In this document: piece by piece, positions 11,721-21,300 of the stretch
Layout: the number at the start of each line of letters is the position of its first letter
Numbering within the stretch: position 1 is the stretch's first letter
Assembly (NCBI GenBank): GCA_914767715.1
Contig: OU612065.1
Span: 30,938,001 to 31,002,000 of the forward strand
Direction: 5' to 3'
DNA: 64,000 nt
DNA from: Membranipora membranacea
Lineage: Eukaryota; Bryozoa; Gymnolaemata; Cheilostomatida; Membraniporidae
The notes under the pieces: model-generated
What the model was told of the DNA's origin: nothing
Seen by the model: the letters and a program-made list of their open reading frames with translations, nothing else
Database searches by the model: none
Position numbers and translations under genes: made by a program

Positions 11721-13363
11721 TTAGTGTAGCAGCTTCTGTGACTTTATGCAGGCTGGGGTTAGATGGACAGGGATTTTGTATTCGGTGTTGCTGGCGTAAA
11801 AACTGATACCACAATCCAAATTTCTTGATAGCTTATCTGCTATGACGTTCAAACTACCGGCTATGTGGCGCACTCGCAAAACAATATTGTGAGTCATACA
11901 AAACAAGGCCAAATCTTTCAGTAGGGTGTTGATCATTTTCTCTTTAGAGAAGAATGTGTTGATCATGGCCACCAGAGCTTGATTGTCAGTCTGAATAGAG
12001 AGTATCGTATCACTTATCTTGTCGCCCCAGAGCTTAACGGCAATGTAGATGGGAATCAGTTCCAAGAGAGCGATATTCTGTTTTGACCACCATTCATCTT
12101 GCCAAATTCCGTTGAACCACCAGTTGTCGAACACACATCCATAGCCAACCGATCCTGAGGCCTCTGATATGATAGAATGTGAGGCTTCCTGAGATCCTGC
12201 AAAAATGAATTTAAATGGTTTTCCTTCCGGTTGAGACAGGAAGGACCGCCACACACGCAGATCTGCACGAACATTTTCATTTAATCTGCGCTGTGCCCAC
12301 TTGTTTGATGATAGGATACCAGATAGGTTTTGGTATAATCCCGCCAACAGCGCCTTTCCGGGTAAAAAGGTGGCACAAAGAAATGTGAGTTTACCAACCA
12401 GTTTCTGTATAGAGTGAACACGGTGCCCCTTCTTCGCAATAAAGTTAGTAATTTCCCTTTCGTACTTTTCTCTTTTTGACAAAGGCACAAAGAATGACAG
12501 GTGACAGCTATCGATACCCAGTCCTAGGAACTCTATGTGGGTGCAGGGAAGCACAGTCTTTTGTGGGCTGACCGGGAAACCTAAATACTCTAGCCATGAG
12601 AGAAATTCTGACAATGCCTCTTGACATCGCTGATGGCTCGACGCCAGTATCAAAAAGTCATCGATGTAATTGAACATTTCACAGTCTGGGTGGGTTTTCT
12701 CAAATAACCAAGCAAGGCTGTTTGATATGGCTTGGAATATAGCGCATGATGTGCTCAGGCCCATGGGCAAACATATATCGATTAACAACTTATCTTCAAA
12801 TTGCATCCCCAGATATCTCCAGTCTTCTTTGTTTATTGGGCAGCACCGATACGCATCTGCTAGGTCGATCTTCGCCATGAAGGTTGGGGCCTTCTCTTTC
12901 TCTTGTCTTCTTGACAGCGATTCTGCCACCTGCATAACATTACAGTAGCTCACACCTTTAAGTTCATTGGGAATATTATCATTGACAGATGTGCCATAAG
13001 GTTTACTCAGATCATGAATGAGGCGAAACTTTCCCAGAGTGCTCTTCGGAATAGCATATAAAGGAGCATATGATGCCATTGGTAGTGGTGAAGCATTGTA
13101 TGGCCCTAAGATGCGACCTTGCTGCAGCTCACTGTTTAGCTTTTCAATGACTATCTCGCGGTTCCTAGCTGGTTTTTTGTCTAGGGTTACATTATTGACA
13201 GGAATAGAGTTTACAGAAGGCACCCCGATGCGAAATCCCTTCTTGAAACCCGACACAATGAAGTCCCTGTTAGGATAGCCTTTTAAACAGTTCCACAATC
13301 TGTTGGAGCTGACTGGTGTTACGATTCCCGCATCAGCTATTGATTTTACATTTTGCACTAATT
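11721..13363 (-). CDS. Reverse transcriptase with RNase H domain of the Ngaro-like element
   Basis: The 545-codon frame begins with GTG at 13358 and can extend to the acceptor-like TTTCTATTTTTAG ending at 13364. No ATG fits. RT motifs are present in order: KIDLADAY with Asp165, LPMGLSTSCAIFQ (about 198-209), and YIDDF with Asp233-Asp234, where YIDD replaces the commoner YADD/YMDD. An RNase H domain follows with Glu399 (in SEASGSVGYG), Glu433 (ALLEL), Asp458 (QTDNQ) and Asp508 (ADKLSR). The first acidic residue is Glu where the family usually has Asp. No protease or DDE integrase is seen, as usual for this class. The product copies element RNA to DNA. It lies between Gag and recombinase; the latter starts 12 nt downstream. 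Confidence 0.95.
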
Positions 13364-13437
13364 CTAAAAATAGAAATTGTAAATAATGTTAGCTATCATT
13401 AAATACAGTAGTCACAAGGTTGTCATTGAAAAAGGCA

Positions 13438-13463
13438 AGTGGGTGATTAGGACCTTCCGCACT
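13438..13463 (-). other. Stem-loop 2 with conserved GATTAGGACC loop
   Basis: AGTGGG (13438-13443) pairs with CC-G-CACT (13457-13463) with one bulged G, around the 13-nt loop TGATTAGGACCTT. It lies between the Gag stop and the RT acceptor. The loop matches stem-loops 1 and 3; the stem sequence does not. Confidence 0.6.
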
Positions 13464-13620
13464 CGCTGATTCAATTCTATTTTGTTCAGACTATTTATGC
13501 ACAGACATAGCAATATAATTGAACTGAACTGGCTAACACAAAACATAGATAGCAGTCAACAATAAATAGTAAATAATAACATTGGTCACTGCACAATACA
13601 AACAGCTCTGGTGGCCATGA

Positions 13621-14567
13621 TTAGGCTTTCAGCCCACCATTCTTTGCACATTTAGAACTTCCGTGGCTGGGGCTTCCGCATTTTGAGCAGGTATGTGTAA
13701 ATTTACAACCCGTCCGAGTGCATTTGCTTTGGTTGAAGTACATGCAGGGTCTACCAGCATTGGATGGTTTGTAAGACGGTGCCCTGTGATGATAATGGCT
13801 TGCACTACTTGGGCCTTTAGCATCCATGTGAGCTCTCTTCGACACAAACTCTGCCATATAACAGCCCCATGGTACCCGTGGGTTATCAGCCCTCATAAGT
13901 CGGAACCTTTTATCATACAAGGTTCCATCACAGTTTTGAAAAAACAGACGTTTTACTGTCTCGAGGTGTTTTAGCATTGATGGGAATTCATTGGGGCAGG
14001 CTTTACCTCTGATTGTCATGTAAACCAGAAAACAATCAAAAAATCGGTTAAATGAAAAAATATCAGTCTTTTTTATGGTAGAGTCAAACTTTAATTGCCC
14101 ATCTTTGACAATGAGGACCTGGTCCTTCTCTTGCGGGTTATCCGGGCGGAACAGCTTTGAGAGCTCTACATACTCTCCTTGTATAATTTTCAGTTTAATC
14201 TTACTTGGCACATGGCTAGTATGGGGGGCATCTGACGCAAGTAGGTATGGAGTGTAGCTATTTTCAATGGCTGTCATAGTCATACCGTTGTTAGGTTGCA
14301 GGTCAACTGATGAGTCCGAGTCCTCCTCCAGGGACATCTGTACTGAGGGTATAGGCGTACGCTGAGCTTGACTGCTTACTTGAGGAGTTGTCCTCTCTTG
14401 ATGAAAACTAGCCGAGGCCGTTGATATCAGCTCTGTCACCGCTGGTGTTGTTAGCGTAGGTGGAGGGCTCCCTGACGGTCCTGATATCGGTCCCGGTCGC
14501 AGCAACCAACCATCATGATCCGGTCTCGACTTGGGTTGAGGTTCCAAACCCTGAGTTGTACCATCGG
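13621..14567 (-). CDS. Gag-like protein with CCCH and CCHC zinc motifs
   Basis: The open frame reaches 14634 (337 codons from a TTG), but an in-frame stop lies just upstream and no ATG starts it. An acceptor-like CCATTTGTTTAG ending at 14568 suggests the exon starts at 14567. The N-terminal third is Pro/Ser/Thr-rich. A middle domain holds IQGEYVELSKLF and, later, YDKRFR and PWG, a pattern I recognise from Ngaro/DIRS Gag proteins. The C-terminus has two zinc motifs: C297-x7-C305-x4-C310-x3-H314 and a CX2CX4HX4C knuckle at C316, C319, H324, C329. It probably packages element RNA. Numbering is from the TTG at 14634. Gag identity rests on position and motifs. Confidence 0.85.
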
Positions 14568-14754
14568 CTAAACAAATGGGGTTAATGGTGCAGCAAAGAA
14601 GATTTTTTATCGTTTTTTTTTTTTCATCACTCAATATTTTCAGAAGTTGATTTTAGAATTTCGGTTTTTTTTACAATGGTTTTTAATACAATCTCCTTTA
14701 CTGCACCTTCTTCAGCTCCTTGTCTGATTTGTTTAACAAATTTCTCGAGCTTAC
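14568..14754 (-). other. Candidate 187-nt intron before Gag
   Basis: On the minus strand this begins GTAAGC and ends TTTGTTTAG, with ATTAAC as a possible branch site. Removal restores one frame from the basic exon into Gag and removes the stop codons in both frames. The A12 run near 14610-14625 lies inside it. Confidence 0.45.
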
Positions 14755-14785
14755 GCTTCTTTGCCGCCTGAACTTTTTTGCTTGC
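14755..14785 (-). other. Candidate short basic exon joining leader to Gag, RT or recombinase
   Basis: A strong acceptor (CATTTCTCTCTCTGTTATAG, with CTAAC further upstream) ends at 14786. The exon would run 31 nt (ten Lys/Ala-rich codons plus one base) to the donor GTAAGC at 14754. Its phase fits the leader exon at one end and the Gag, RT and recombinase acceptors at the other. If the donor is not used, the frame continues to a stop at 14627, giving a 52-codon basic segment. No transcript evidence is available here. Confidence 0.5.
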
Positions 14786-14876
14786 CTATAACAGAGAGAG
14801 AAATGGTGTTAGAGAACAACAAAGATATATGTCTTGTTCTAACAAGCAGCTTAATCGGCAGCAAATTCTTCAACTA

Positions 14877-14907
14877 GTGAGGGGCGATTAGGACCATCCG
14901 CACTCAC
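14877..14907 (-). other. Stem-loop 3 with conserved GATTAGGACC loop
   Basis: GTGAG (14877-14881) pairs with CTCAC (14903-14907). The stem continues as GGG with C-C-C after two single-base bulges, around the 13-nt loop CGATTAGGACCAT. It lies 52 nt after the SGNH stop codon and about 90 nt before the basic-exon acceptor. The right arm also contains a donor-like GTGAGT on the minus strand. Confidence 0.55.
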
Positions 14908-14958
14908 AGTTTGAATATTATATTATTGTTTGTTTATTTAATTCTAAGATCTTTCTAA

Positions 14959-15474
14959 CTATAATTTTTGTTGTTTACTACTAGGCTTGAAAAAAAGCAA
15001 CACAGGTGACACAAGGTATTTACAGGCCTTTTTATAGGCTTTGTCCGTCAGATGGACACCATCAGCCCTTAAAGTCATGTGTCGGTCAAACTTTTTTGAC
15101 CATCTCCAGCCGACAATAACATTGTTTGAATGTCTGGTTATAAGGTCATTAAGTTCCGCCAAACTGTTCATATATTTAGTACATTGACGAGGAAAAACTG
15201 TCATAATTATCACTTTGGCGGCAAATCGGGTATACTGGTTGGCATAGCCCATCAAGTTAGCATACACGCTGCTAGGAGTGATCCCATCTCCCAGATCGTT
15301 AGATCCTATCACTAAGATAATCCCGTCGTAGTGCTGTTGATTAGCTGGGACCTCTAAATAATTGGTCCGAGCTCCTCCGCGGCACCTAAACTCTACCGAC
15401 AGGTTTCTTCTGCTGAAGTACACCCCAGCTTGATCTCTCAGTCTTCGAGCATGTGAGTCCCCGATAACTAGTAC
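14959..15474 (-). CDS. SGNH/GDSL-family hydrolase encoded by the retrotransposon
   Basis: The frame is open from 15474, directly after an acceptor-like CTACCTGTAG whose TAG is an in-frame stop, so the coding part must start there by splicing. It has 171 codons. Starting at a later GTG (15423) would lose the catalytic serine. Residues counted from 15474: GDSH with Ser7 (block I), Gly33/Gly34 (block II region), GSND with Asn59 (block III), and DGVH with Asp138 and His141 (block V). All catalytic positions of the SGNH family are therefore present. Some Ngaro elements are known to carry such a gene, and a lipid- or acyl-ester substrate is usually assumed but unproven. It is the first gene of the element and ends with its own stop codon, 173 nt before the basic exon. 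Confidence 0.85.
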   Translation of the reverse strand, partial: VLVIGDSHARRLRDQAGVYFSRRNLSVEFRCRGGARTNYLEVPANQQHYDGIILVIGSNDLGDGITPSSVYANLMGYANQYTRFAAKVIIMTVFPRQCTKYMNSLAELNDLITRHSNNVIVGWRWSKKFDRHMTLRADGVHLTDKAYKKACKYLVSPVLLFFKPSSKQQKL

Positions 15475-16013
15475 CTACAGGTAGTTACAGGCTTTCCAAA
15501 TTAGTGTTAATTCAAGAATACAGAATTTCGGAATGACCCCATAATCCTTAGCGAACACCCAAATATCACTAAATCTAGTTAATCAGTTCACAAAATTGTT
15601 CCATTCACTGTTTCATTACCAATCCACAGGGCCTATTATTTCCGCCAGCACCAGATAACAGCCAAGGACAAGCGAGTGGTAGTGGTAGTTTGCCCTAAAC
15701 AATGAATTCATTCATTGGGCAGGATAGGAAGTTTTATTTATTTTTTATTATTTTTATTTTAAGGTGTGCCTTGGGAAGTAATGACAATGAATGGTGAGTG
15801 AAATGATGAAGTGCCCAAAAGGAAGTAGGGAAGTCCAGGGCATATCTGTGATGTGCATTGTGGTACTCGTAAAGAAGCTTGTTATTGAACATAATATTAT
15901 TATTTTGTTTGATGTTCTCAGATTATGAGATCATTTCCACAGCAACATCAAATCACAGCTCAATATAAACAGTATGAACATTGACAAGGTTTAGCATTCA
16001 TTCTCATACTTAC
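15475..16013 (-). other. Candidate first intron / 5' non-coding region of the element
   Basis: There is no convincing coding frame. On the minus strand it starts with GTAAGT at 16013 and ends with CTGTAG at 15475. It contains a 12-bp-stem hairpin at 15691-15721 and a T/A-rich tract at about 15733-15760. Nothing else is recognised. Confidence 0.5.
15691..15721. other. Imperfect palindrome in the 5' region of the element
   Basis: TGCCC and AATGAAT (with TAAAC between them) pair with ATTCATT and GGGCA across a 2-nt centre, giving 12 base pairs with a 5-nt bulge on one side. The 12-bp palindrome AATGAATTCATT lies within it. Role unknown. Confidence 0.5.
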
Positions 16014-16031
16014 TCTTGTAATTGAAGACAT
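16014..16031 (-). other. Candidate leader coding exon with start codon
   Basis: The minus strand has ATG at 16031-16029 with A at -3, followed by five further codons and the donor AGA|GTAAGT (GT at 16013-16012). The exon ends in phase 0, which fits both the SGNH exon (15474) and the basic exon (14785). An upstream ATG at 16144 is followed at once by TGA. This supplies the start codon that the downstream ORFs lack. Inferred from sequence only. Confidence 0.5.
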
Positions 16032-16065
16032 GTTCGAGTAGGTTTTTAGGAGCTGACAGAGACAA

Positions 16066-16310
16066 GTAGTTCACAGTCTCAAGGCTAGCAACCAAAGGAT
16101 TGATGAGTTTAAGTCTCCCACAATTCAATACAAAGTGATCACATGACTTCCTTGTTGTCAGATCAGTACTTTATGAAACACGTTGGAGTTGTCGGGGCTT
16201 GTTGGGAGGGCCAGACGACTCTGACTATTGGAGCTGCGCTGAGATACTTGAGCATTTGTTTTGGATTAATTTCAGTCTAAAAAACAACTTTAGGAAAGTT
16301 TGATTTTTTT
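16066..16310 (-). repeat. Ngaro terminal repeat A1 (5' end of element)
   Basis: This 245-bp terminal repeat matches A2 (9982-10226) except at 16175. It ends at a T-run next to the satellite motif GACCCGAGCG. On the minus strand it is the 5' terminus and is expected to carry the promoter. Confidence 0.92.
16144..16175 (-). promoter_or_regulatory. Candidate core promoter of the retrotransposon
   Basis: On the minus strand A1 has CATAAA at 16175-16170, and A2 has TATAAA at the matching place. About 31 nt downstream lies GTCATG, a possible initiator. The A1/A2 difference is the first base of this box. The assignment is tentative. Confidence 0.35.
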
Positions 16311-17583
16311 GACCCGAGCGAAAAAAACCATGATACCATCCCTTGGTATAATTTTTGAAATTTCAAGCCAGCGTAATTACCAACCAGTAAATCGGATGAT
16401 CCCAATATTCTGCAGTTTGAATAAGGCCAATAAGGGCTCGAAGTGGTCGGAGTAAGCTAACAATCCAACAGAGTTTTAATTTTTCAATGCTGCCGTTTGG
16501 CATGTTTTTTTTGGGCAAAAGTGGACGTCGTTAAAGTTGGCGCTGACGGAGACGGAGACCTGCAGAGACAAACTGATTTAAGATTTGAGACAAGCAGGAG
16601 TTGCTCCTCCTTATGAGGTAGGTTAAAAGCAAATCTATTTTTTGACCTGAGCGAAACAAAAACCATGATACCCTCCCTTGGTATAATTTTTGAAAGTTCA
16701 AGTCAGCGTAATTACCAACCAGTTAATCAGAGGATCCCAATATTCTGCAGTTTCAATAAGGCCAATAAGGGCTTGAAGTGGTCGGAGTTAGATAAGAATC
16801 CAACAGAGTTTAAATTTTTCGATGCTGCCGTTTGGCATGTTTTTTTTTGGCAAAAGTGGACGTCGTTAAAGTTGGCGCTGACGGAGAACGGACACCCGAA
16901 GAGACAAACGGACTTCAGATTTGAGACAAGCAGGAGTTGCTCCTCCTTATGAGGTAGGTTAAAAGCGAATCTATTTTTTGACCCGAGCGGAAAAAAACCA
17001 TTATACCCTCCCTTGGTATAATTTTGGAAATTTCAAGTCAGCGTAATTACCAACCAGTTAATCGGAGGATCCCAATATTCTGCAGTTTGAATAAGGCCAA
17101 TAAGGGCTTGAAATGGTCGGAGTTAGGTAAGAATCCAACAGAGTTTAAATTTTTCGATGCTGCCGTTTGGCATGTTTTTTTTTTGGCAAAAGTGGACGTC
17201 GTTAAAGTTGGCGCTGACGGAGAACGGACACCCGAAGAGACAAACGGACTTAAGATTTGAGACAAGCAGGAGTTGCTCCTCCTTATGAGGTAGGTTAAAA
17301 GCGAATCTATTTTTTGACCCGAGCGAAAAAAAACCATCATACCCTCCCTTGGTATAATTTTGGAAATTTCAAGTCAGCGAAATTACCAACCAGTTAATCG
17401 GAGGATCCCAATATTCTGCAGTTTGAATAAGGCCAATAAGGGCTTGAAATGGTCGGAGTTAGGTAAGAATACAACAGAGTTTTAATTTTTCAATGCTGCC
17501 GTTTGGCATGTTATTTTTTTGGGCAAAAGTGGACGTCGTTAAAGATGGCGCTGACGGAGAACGGAGACCCGCAGAGACAAACG
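16311..17583. repeat. Four-unit satellite block matching 7815-9087
   Basis: It has the same order of unit variants as the block left of the element, and diverges at ACGGAATTAAG near 17580. It follows the element end directly. Confidence 0.8.
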
Positions 17584-18365
17584 GAATTAAGATTTCAGAC
17601 AAGCAGGAGTTGCTCCTCCTTATGAGGTAGGTTAAAAGCGAATCTATGTTTTGACCGGAGCGAAATAAAACCATGATACCCTCCCTTGGTATAATTTTGG
17701 AAATTTCAAGTCAGCGTAATTACCATCCAGTTTATCGGAGGATCCCAATATTCTGCAGTTTGAATAAGGCCAATATGGGCTTGAAGTGGTCGGAGTTAGA
17801 TAAGAATCCAACAGAGTTTAAATTTTTCAATGCTGCCGTTTGGCATGTTATTTTTTTGGGCAAAAGTGGACGTCGTTAAAGTTGGCGCTGACGGAGAACG
17901 GACACCCGAAGAGACAAGCGGACTTCAGATTTGAGACAAGCAGGAGTTGCTCCTCCTTATGAGGTAGGTTAAAAGCGAATCTATTTTTTGACCCGAGCGA
18001 AAAAAAACCATGATACCCTCCATTGGTATAATTTTGGAAATTTCAAATCAGCGTAATTACCATCCAGTTTATAGGAGGATCCCAATATTCTACAGTTTGA
18101 ATAAGGCCAATAAGGGCTTGAAGTGGTCGGAGTTAGATATGAATCCAACAGAGTTTTAATTTTTCAATGCTGCCGTTTGGCATGTTTTTTTTTTGGCAAA
18201 AGTGGACGTCGGTAAAGTTGGCGCTGACAGAGAACGGAGACCCGCTGAGACAAACGGACTTCAGATTTAAGACGAGCAGGAGTTGCTCCTCCTTATGAGT
18301 TAGGTTAAAAGCAAATCTATTTTTTGACCAGAGCGAAGAAAAAACCATGATACCCTCCCTTGGTA

Positions 18366-21300
18366 AAATTTTAGAAAGTTCAAGTCAGCGTAATTACCAA
18401 CCAGTTAATCGGAGGATCCCAATATTCTGCAGTTTGAATAAGCCAATAAGGGCTTGAAGTGGTCGGAGTTAGATAAGAATCCAACAGAGTTTAAATTTTT
18501 CAATGCTACCGTTTGGCATGTTATTTTTTTGGCAAAAGTGGACGTCGTTATAGTTGGCGCTGACGGAGAACGGACACCCGAAGAGACAAGCGGACTTCAG
18601 ATTTGAGACAAGCCGGAGTTGCTCCTCCTTATGAGGAAGGTTAAAAGCGAATCTATTTTTTGACCCGAGCGAAAAAAACCATGATACCCTCCCTTGGTAT
18701 AATTTTGGAAATTTCAAGTCAGCGTAATTACCATCCAGTTTATCGGAGGATCCCAATATTCTGCAGTTTGAATAAGGCCAATAAGGGCTTGAAGTGGTCA
18801 GAGTTAGGTAAGAATACAACAGAGTTTTAATTTTTCAATGCTGCCGTTTGGCATGTTATTTTTTTGGGCAAAAGTGGACGTCGTTAAAGATGACGCTGAC
18901 GGAGAACGGAGACCCGCAGAGACAAACGGACTTCAGATTTGAGACGAGCAGGAGTTGCTCCTCCTTATGAGGTAGGTTAAAAGCAAATCTATTTTTTGAC
19001 CCGAGCGAAAAAAAACCATGATACCATCCCTTGGTATAATTTTTGAAATTTCAAGCCAGCGTAATTACCAACCAGTAAATCGGATGATCCCAATATTCTG
19101 CAGTTTGAATAAGGCCAATAAGGGCTCGAAGTGGTCGGAGTAAGCTAACAATCCAACAGAGTTTTAATTTTTCAATGCTGCCGTTTGGCATGTTTTTTTT
19201 GGGCAAAAGTGGACGCCGTTAAAGTTGGCGCTGACGGAGACGGAGACCTGCAGAGACAAACGGATTTAAGATTTGAGACAAGCAGGAGTTGCTCCTCCTT
19301 ATGAGGTAGGTTAAAAGCAAATCTATTTTTTGACCTGAGCGAAACAAAAACCATGATACCCTCCCTTGGTATAATTTTTGAAAGTTCAAGTCAGCGTAAT
19401 TACCAACCAGTTAATCAGAGGATCCCAATATTCTGCAGTTTCAATAAGGCCAATAAGGGCTTGAAGTGGTCGGAGTTAGATAAGAATCCAACAGAGTTTA
19501 AATTTTTCGATGCTGCCGTTTGGCATGTTATTTTTTTGGGCAAAAGTGGACGTCGTTAAAGATGGCGCTGACGGAGAACGGAGACCCGCAGAGACAAACG
19601 GAATTAAGATTTGAGACAAGCAGGAGTTTCTCCTCCTTATGAGGTAGGTTAAAAGCGAATCTATGTTTTGACCGGAGCGAAATAAAACCATGATACCCTC
19701 CCTTGGTATAATTTTGGAAATTTCAAGTCAGCGTAATTACCATCCAGTTTATCGGAGGATCCCGATATTTTGCAGTTTGAATAAGGCCAATATGGGCTTG
19801 AAGTGGTCGGAGTTAGATAAGAATCCAACAGAGTTTAAATTTTTCAATGCTGCCGTTTGGCATGTTATGTTTTTGGGCAAAAGTGGACGTCGTTAAAGTT
19901 GGCGCTGACGGAGAACGGAGACCCGCAGAGACAAACGGATTTAAGATTTGAGACAAGCAGGAGTTGTTCCTCCCTATGAGGTAGGTTAAAAGCGAATCTA
20001 TGTTTTGACCGGAGCCAAATTAAACCGTGATACCCTCCCTTGGTATAATTTAGGAAATTTCAAGTCAGCGTAATTACCATCCAGTTTATCGGAGGATCCC
20101 AATATTCTGCAGTTTGAATAAGGCCAATATGGGCTTGAAGTGGTCGGATTTAGATATGAATCCAATAGATTTTAATTTTTCAATGCTGCCGTTTGGCATG
20201 TTTCTTTTTGGGAAAAGTGGACGTCGTTAAAGTTGGCGCTGACGGAGAACGGAGACCCGCAGAGACAAACGGATTTAAGATTTGAGACAAGCAGGAGTTG
20301 CTCCTCCTTATGAGGTAGGTTAAAAGCAAATCTATTTTTTGACCCGAGCGAAACAAAAACCATGATACCCTCCCTTGGTATAATTTTTAAAATTTCAAGT
20401 TAGCGTAATTACCAACCAGTTAATCGGAGGATCCCAATATTCTGCAGTTTGAATAAGGCCAATAAGGGCTTGAAGTGGTCAGAGTTAGAATAGAATCCAA
20501 CGGAGCTTTAATTTTTCAATGCTGCCGTTTGGCATGTTTTTTTTGGCAAAAGTGGATGTCGTTAAAGTTGGCGCTGACGGAGAACGGAGACCCGCAGGGA
20601 CAAATGGACTTCAGATTTGAGACGAGCAGGAGTTGCTCCTTCTTATGAGGTAGGTTAAAAGCAAATCTATTTTTTGACCCGAGCGAAAAAAAACCATGAT
20701 ACCCTCCCTTGGTATAATTTTTAAAATTTCAAGTTAGCGTAATTACCAACCAGTTAATCGGAGGATCCCAATAATCAGCAGTTTGATTAAGGCTAATAAG
20801 GGCTTGAAGTGGTCGGAGTTAGATAAGAATCCAACAGAGTTTTCATTTTTCAATGCTGCCGTTTGGGATGTTTTTTTTATTGGCAAAAGTGGACATCGTT
20901 AAAGTTGGCGCTGACGGATAACGGACACCTGCAGAGACAAACGGACTTCAGATTTGAGACGAGCAGGAGTTGCTCCTCCTTATGAGGTAGGTTAAAAGCA
21001 AATCTATTTTTTGACCCGAGCGAAAAAAAACCATGATACCCTCCCTTGGTAAAATGTTTTAAATTTCAAGTCAGCGTAATTACCAACCAGTTAATCGAAA
21101 GATCCCAATATTCTGCAGTTTGAATAAGGCCAATAAGGGCTTGAAGTGGTAAGAGTAAGATAAGAATCCAACAGAGTTTTAATTTTTCAATGCTGCCGTT
21201 TGGCATGTTTTTTTTGGGCAAAAGAAGAAGTCGTTAAAGTTGGCGCTGACGGAGAACGGAGATCCGCAGAGACAAATGGACTTCAGATTTGAGACGAGCA

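Larger units (their letters stand above)
9161..16310 (-). mobile_element. Ngaro-like tyrosine-recombinase (DIRS-class) retrotransposon, apparently complete
   Basis: On the minus strand the order is terminal repeat A1, leader exon, SGNH hydrolase, small basic exon, Gag, RT/RNase H, tyrosine recombinase, B1, A2, minisatellite, B2. The split direct repeats, the recombinase in place of a DDE integrase, and the absence of a methyltransferase domain match the Ngaro group of YR retrotransposons, some of which are known to carry an SGNH hydrolase. A1/A2 differ at one base in 245 and B1/B2 show no difference over 310. The coding frames have no internal stops. Both ends abut satellite T-runs (9155-9160 and 16304-16310) and no target-site duplication is present. 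It is probably a recent and possibly autonomous copy. Confidence 0.93.

Noticed and set aside
10846-13278. Plus-strand and alternative minus-strand frames inside the recombinase and RT region
   Set aside because: They are shadows of the well-supported minus-strand genes and lack motifs.
13629-14257. Additional frames over the Gag region
   Set aside because: They overlap the Gag frame that carries the zinc motifs and have no motifs of their own.
7815-17583. A 1.3-kb target-site duplication around the retrotransposon
   Set aside because: The flanking blocks are successive copies of a native four-unit satellite repeat, shown uninterrupted elsewhere in the array.
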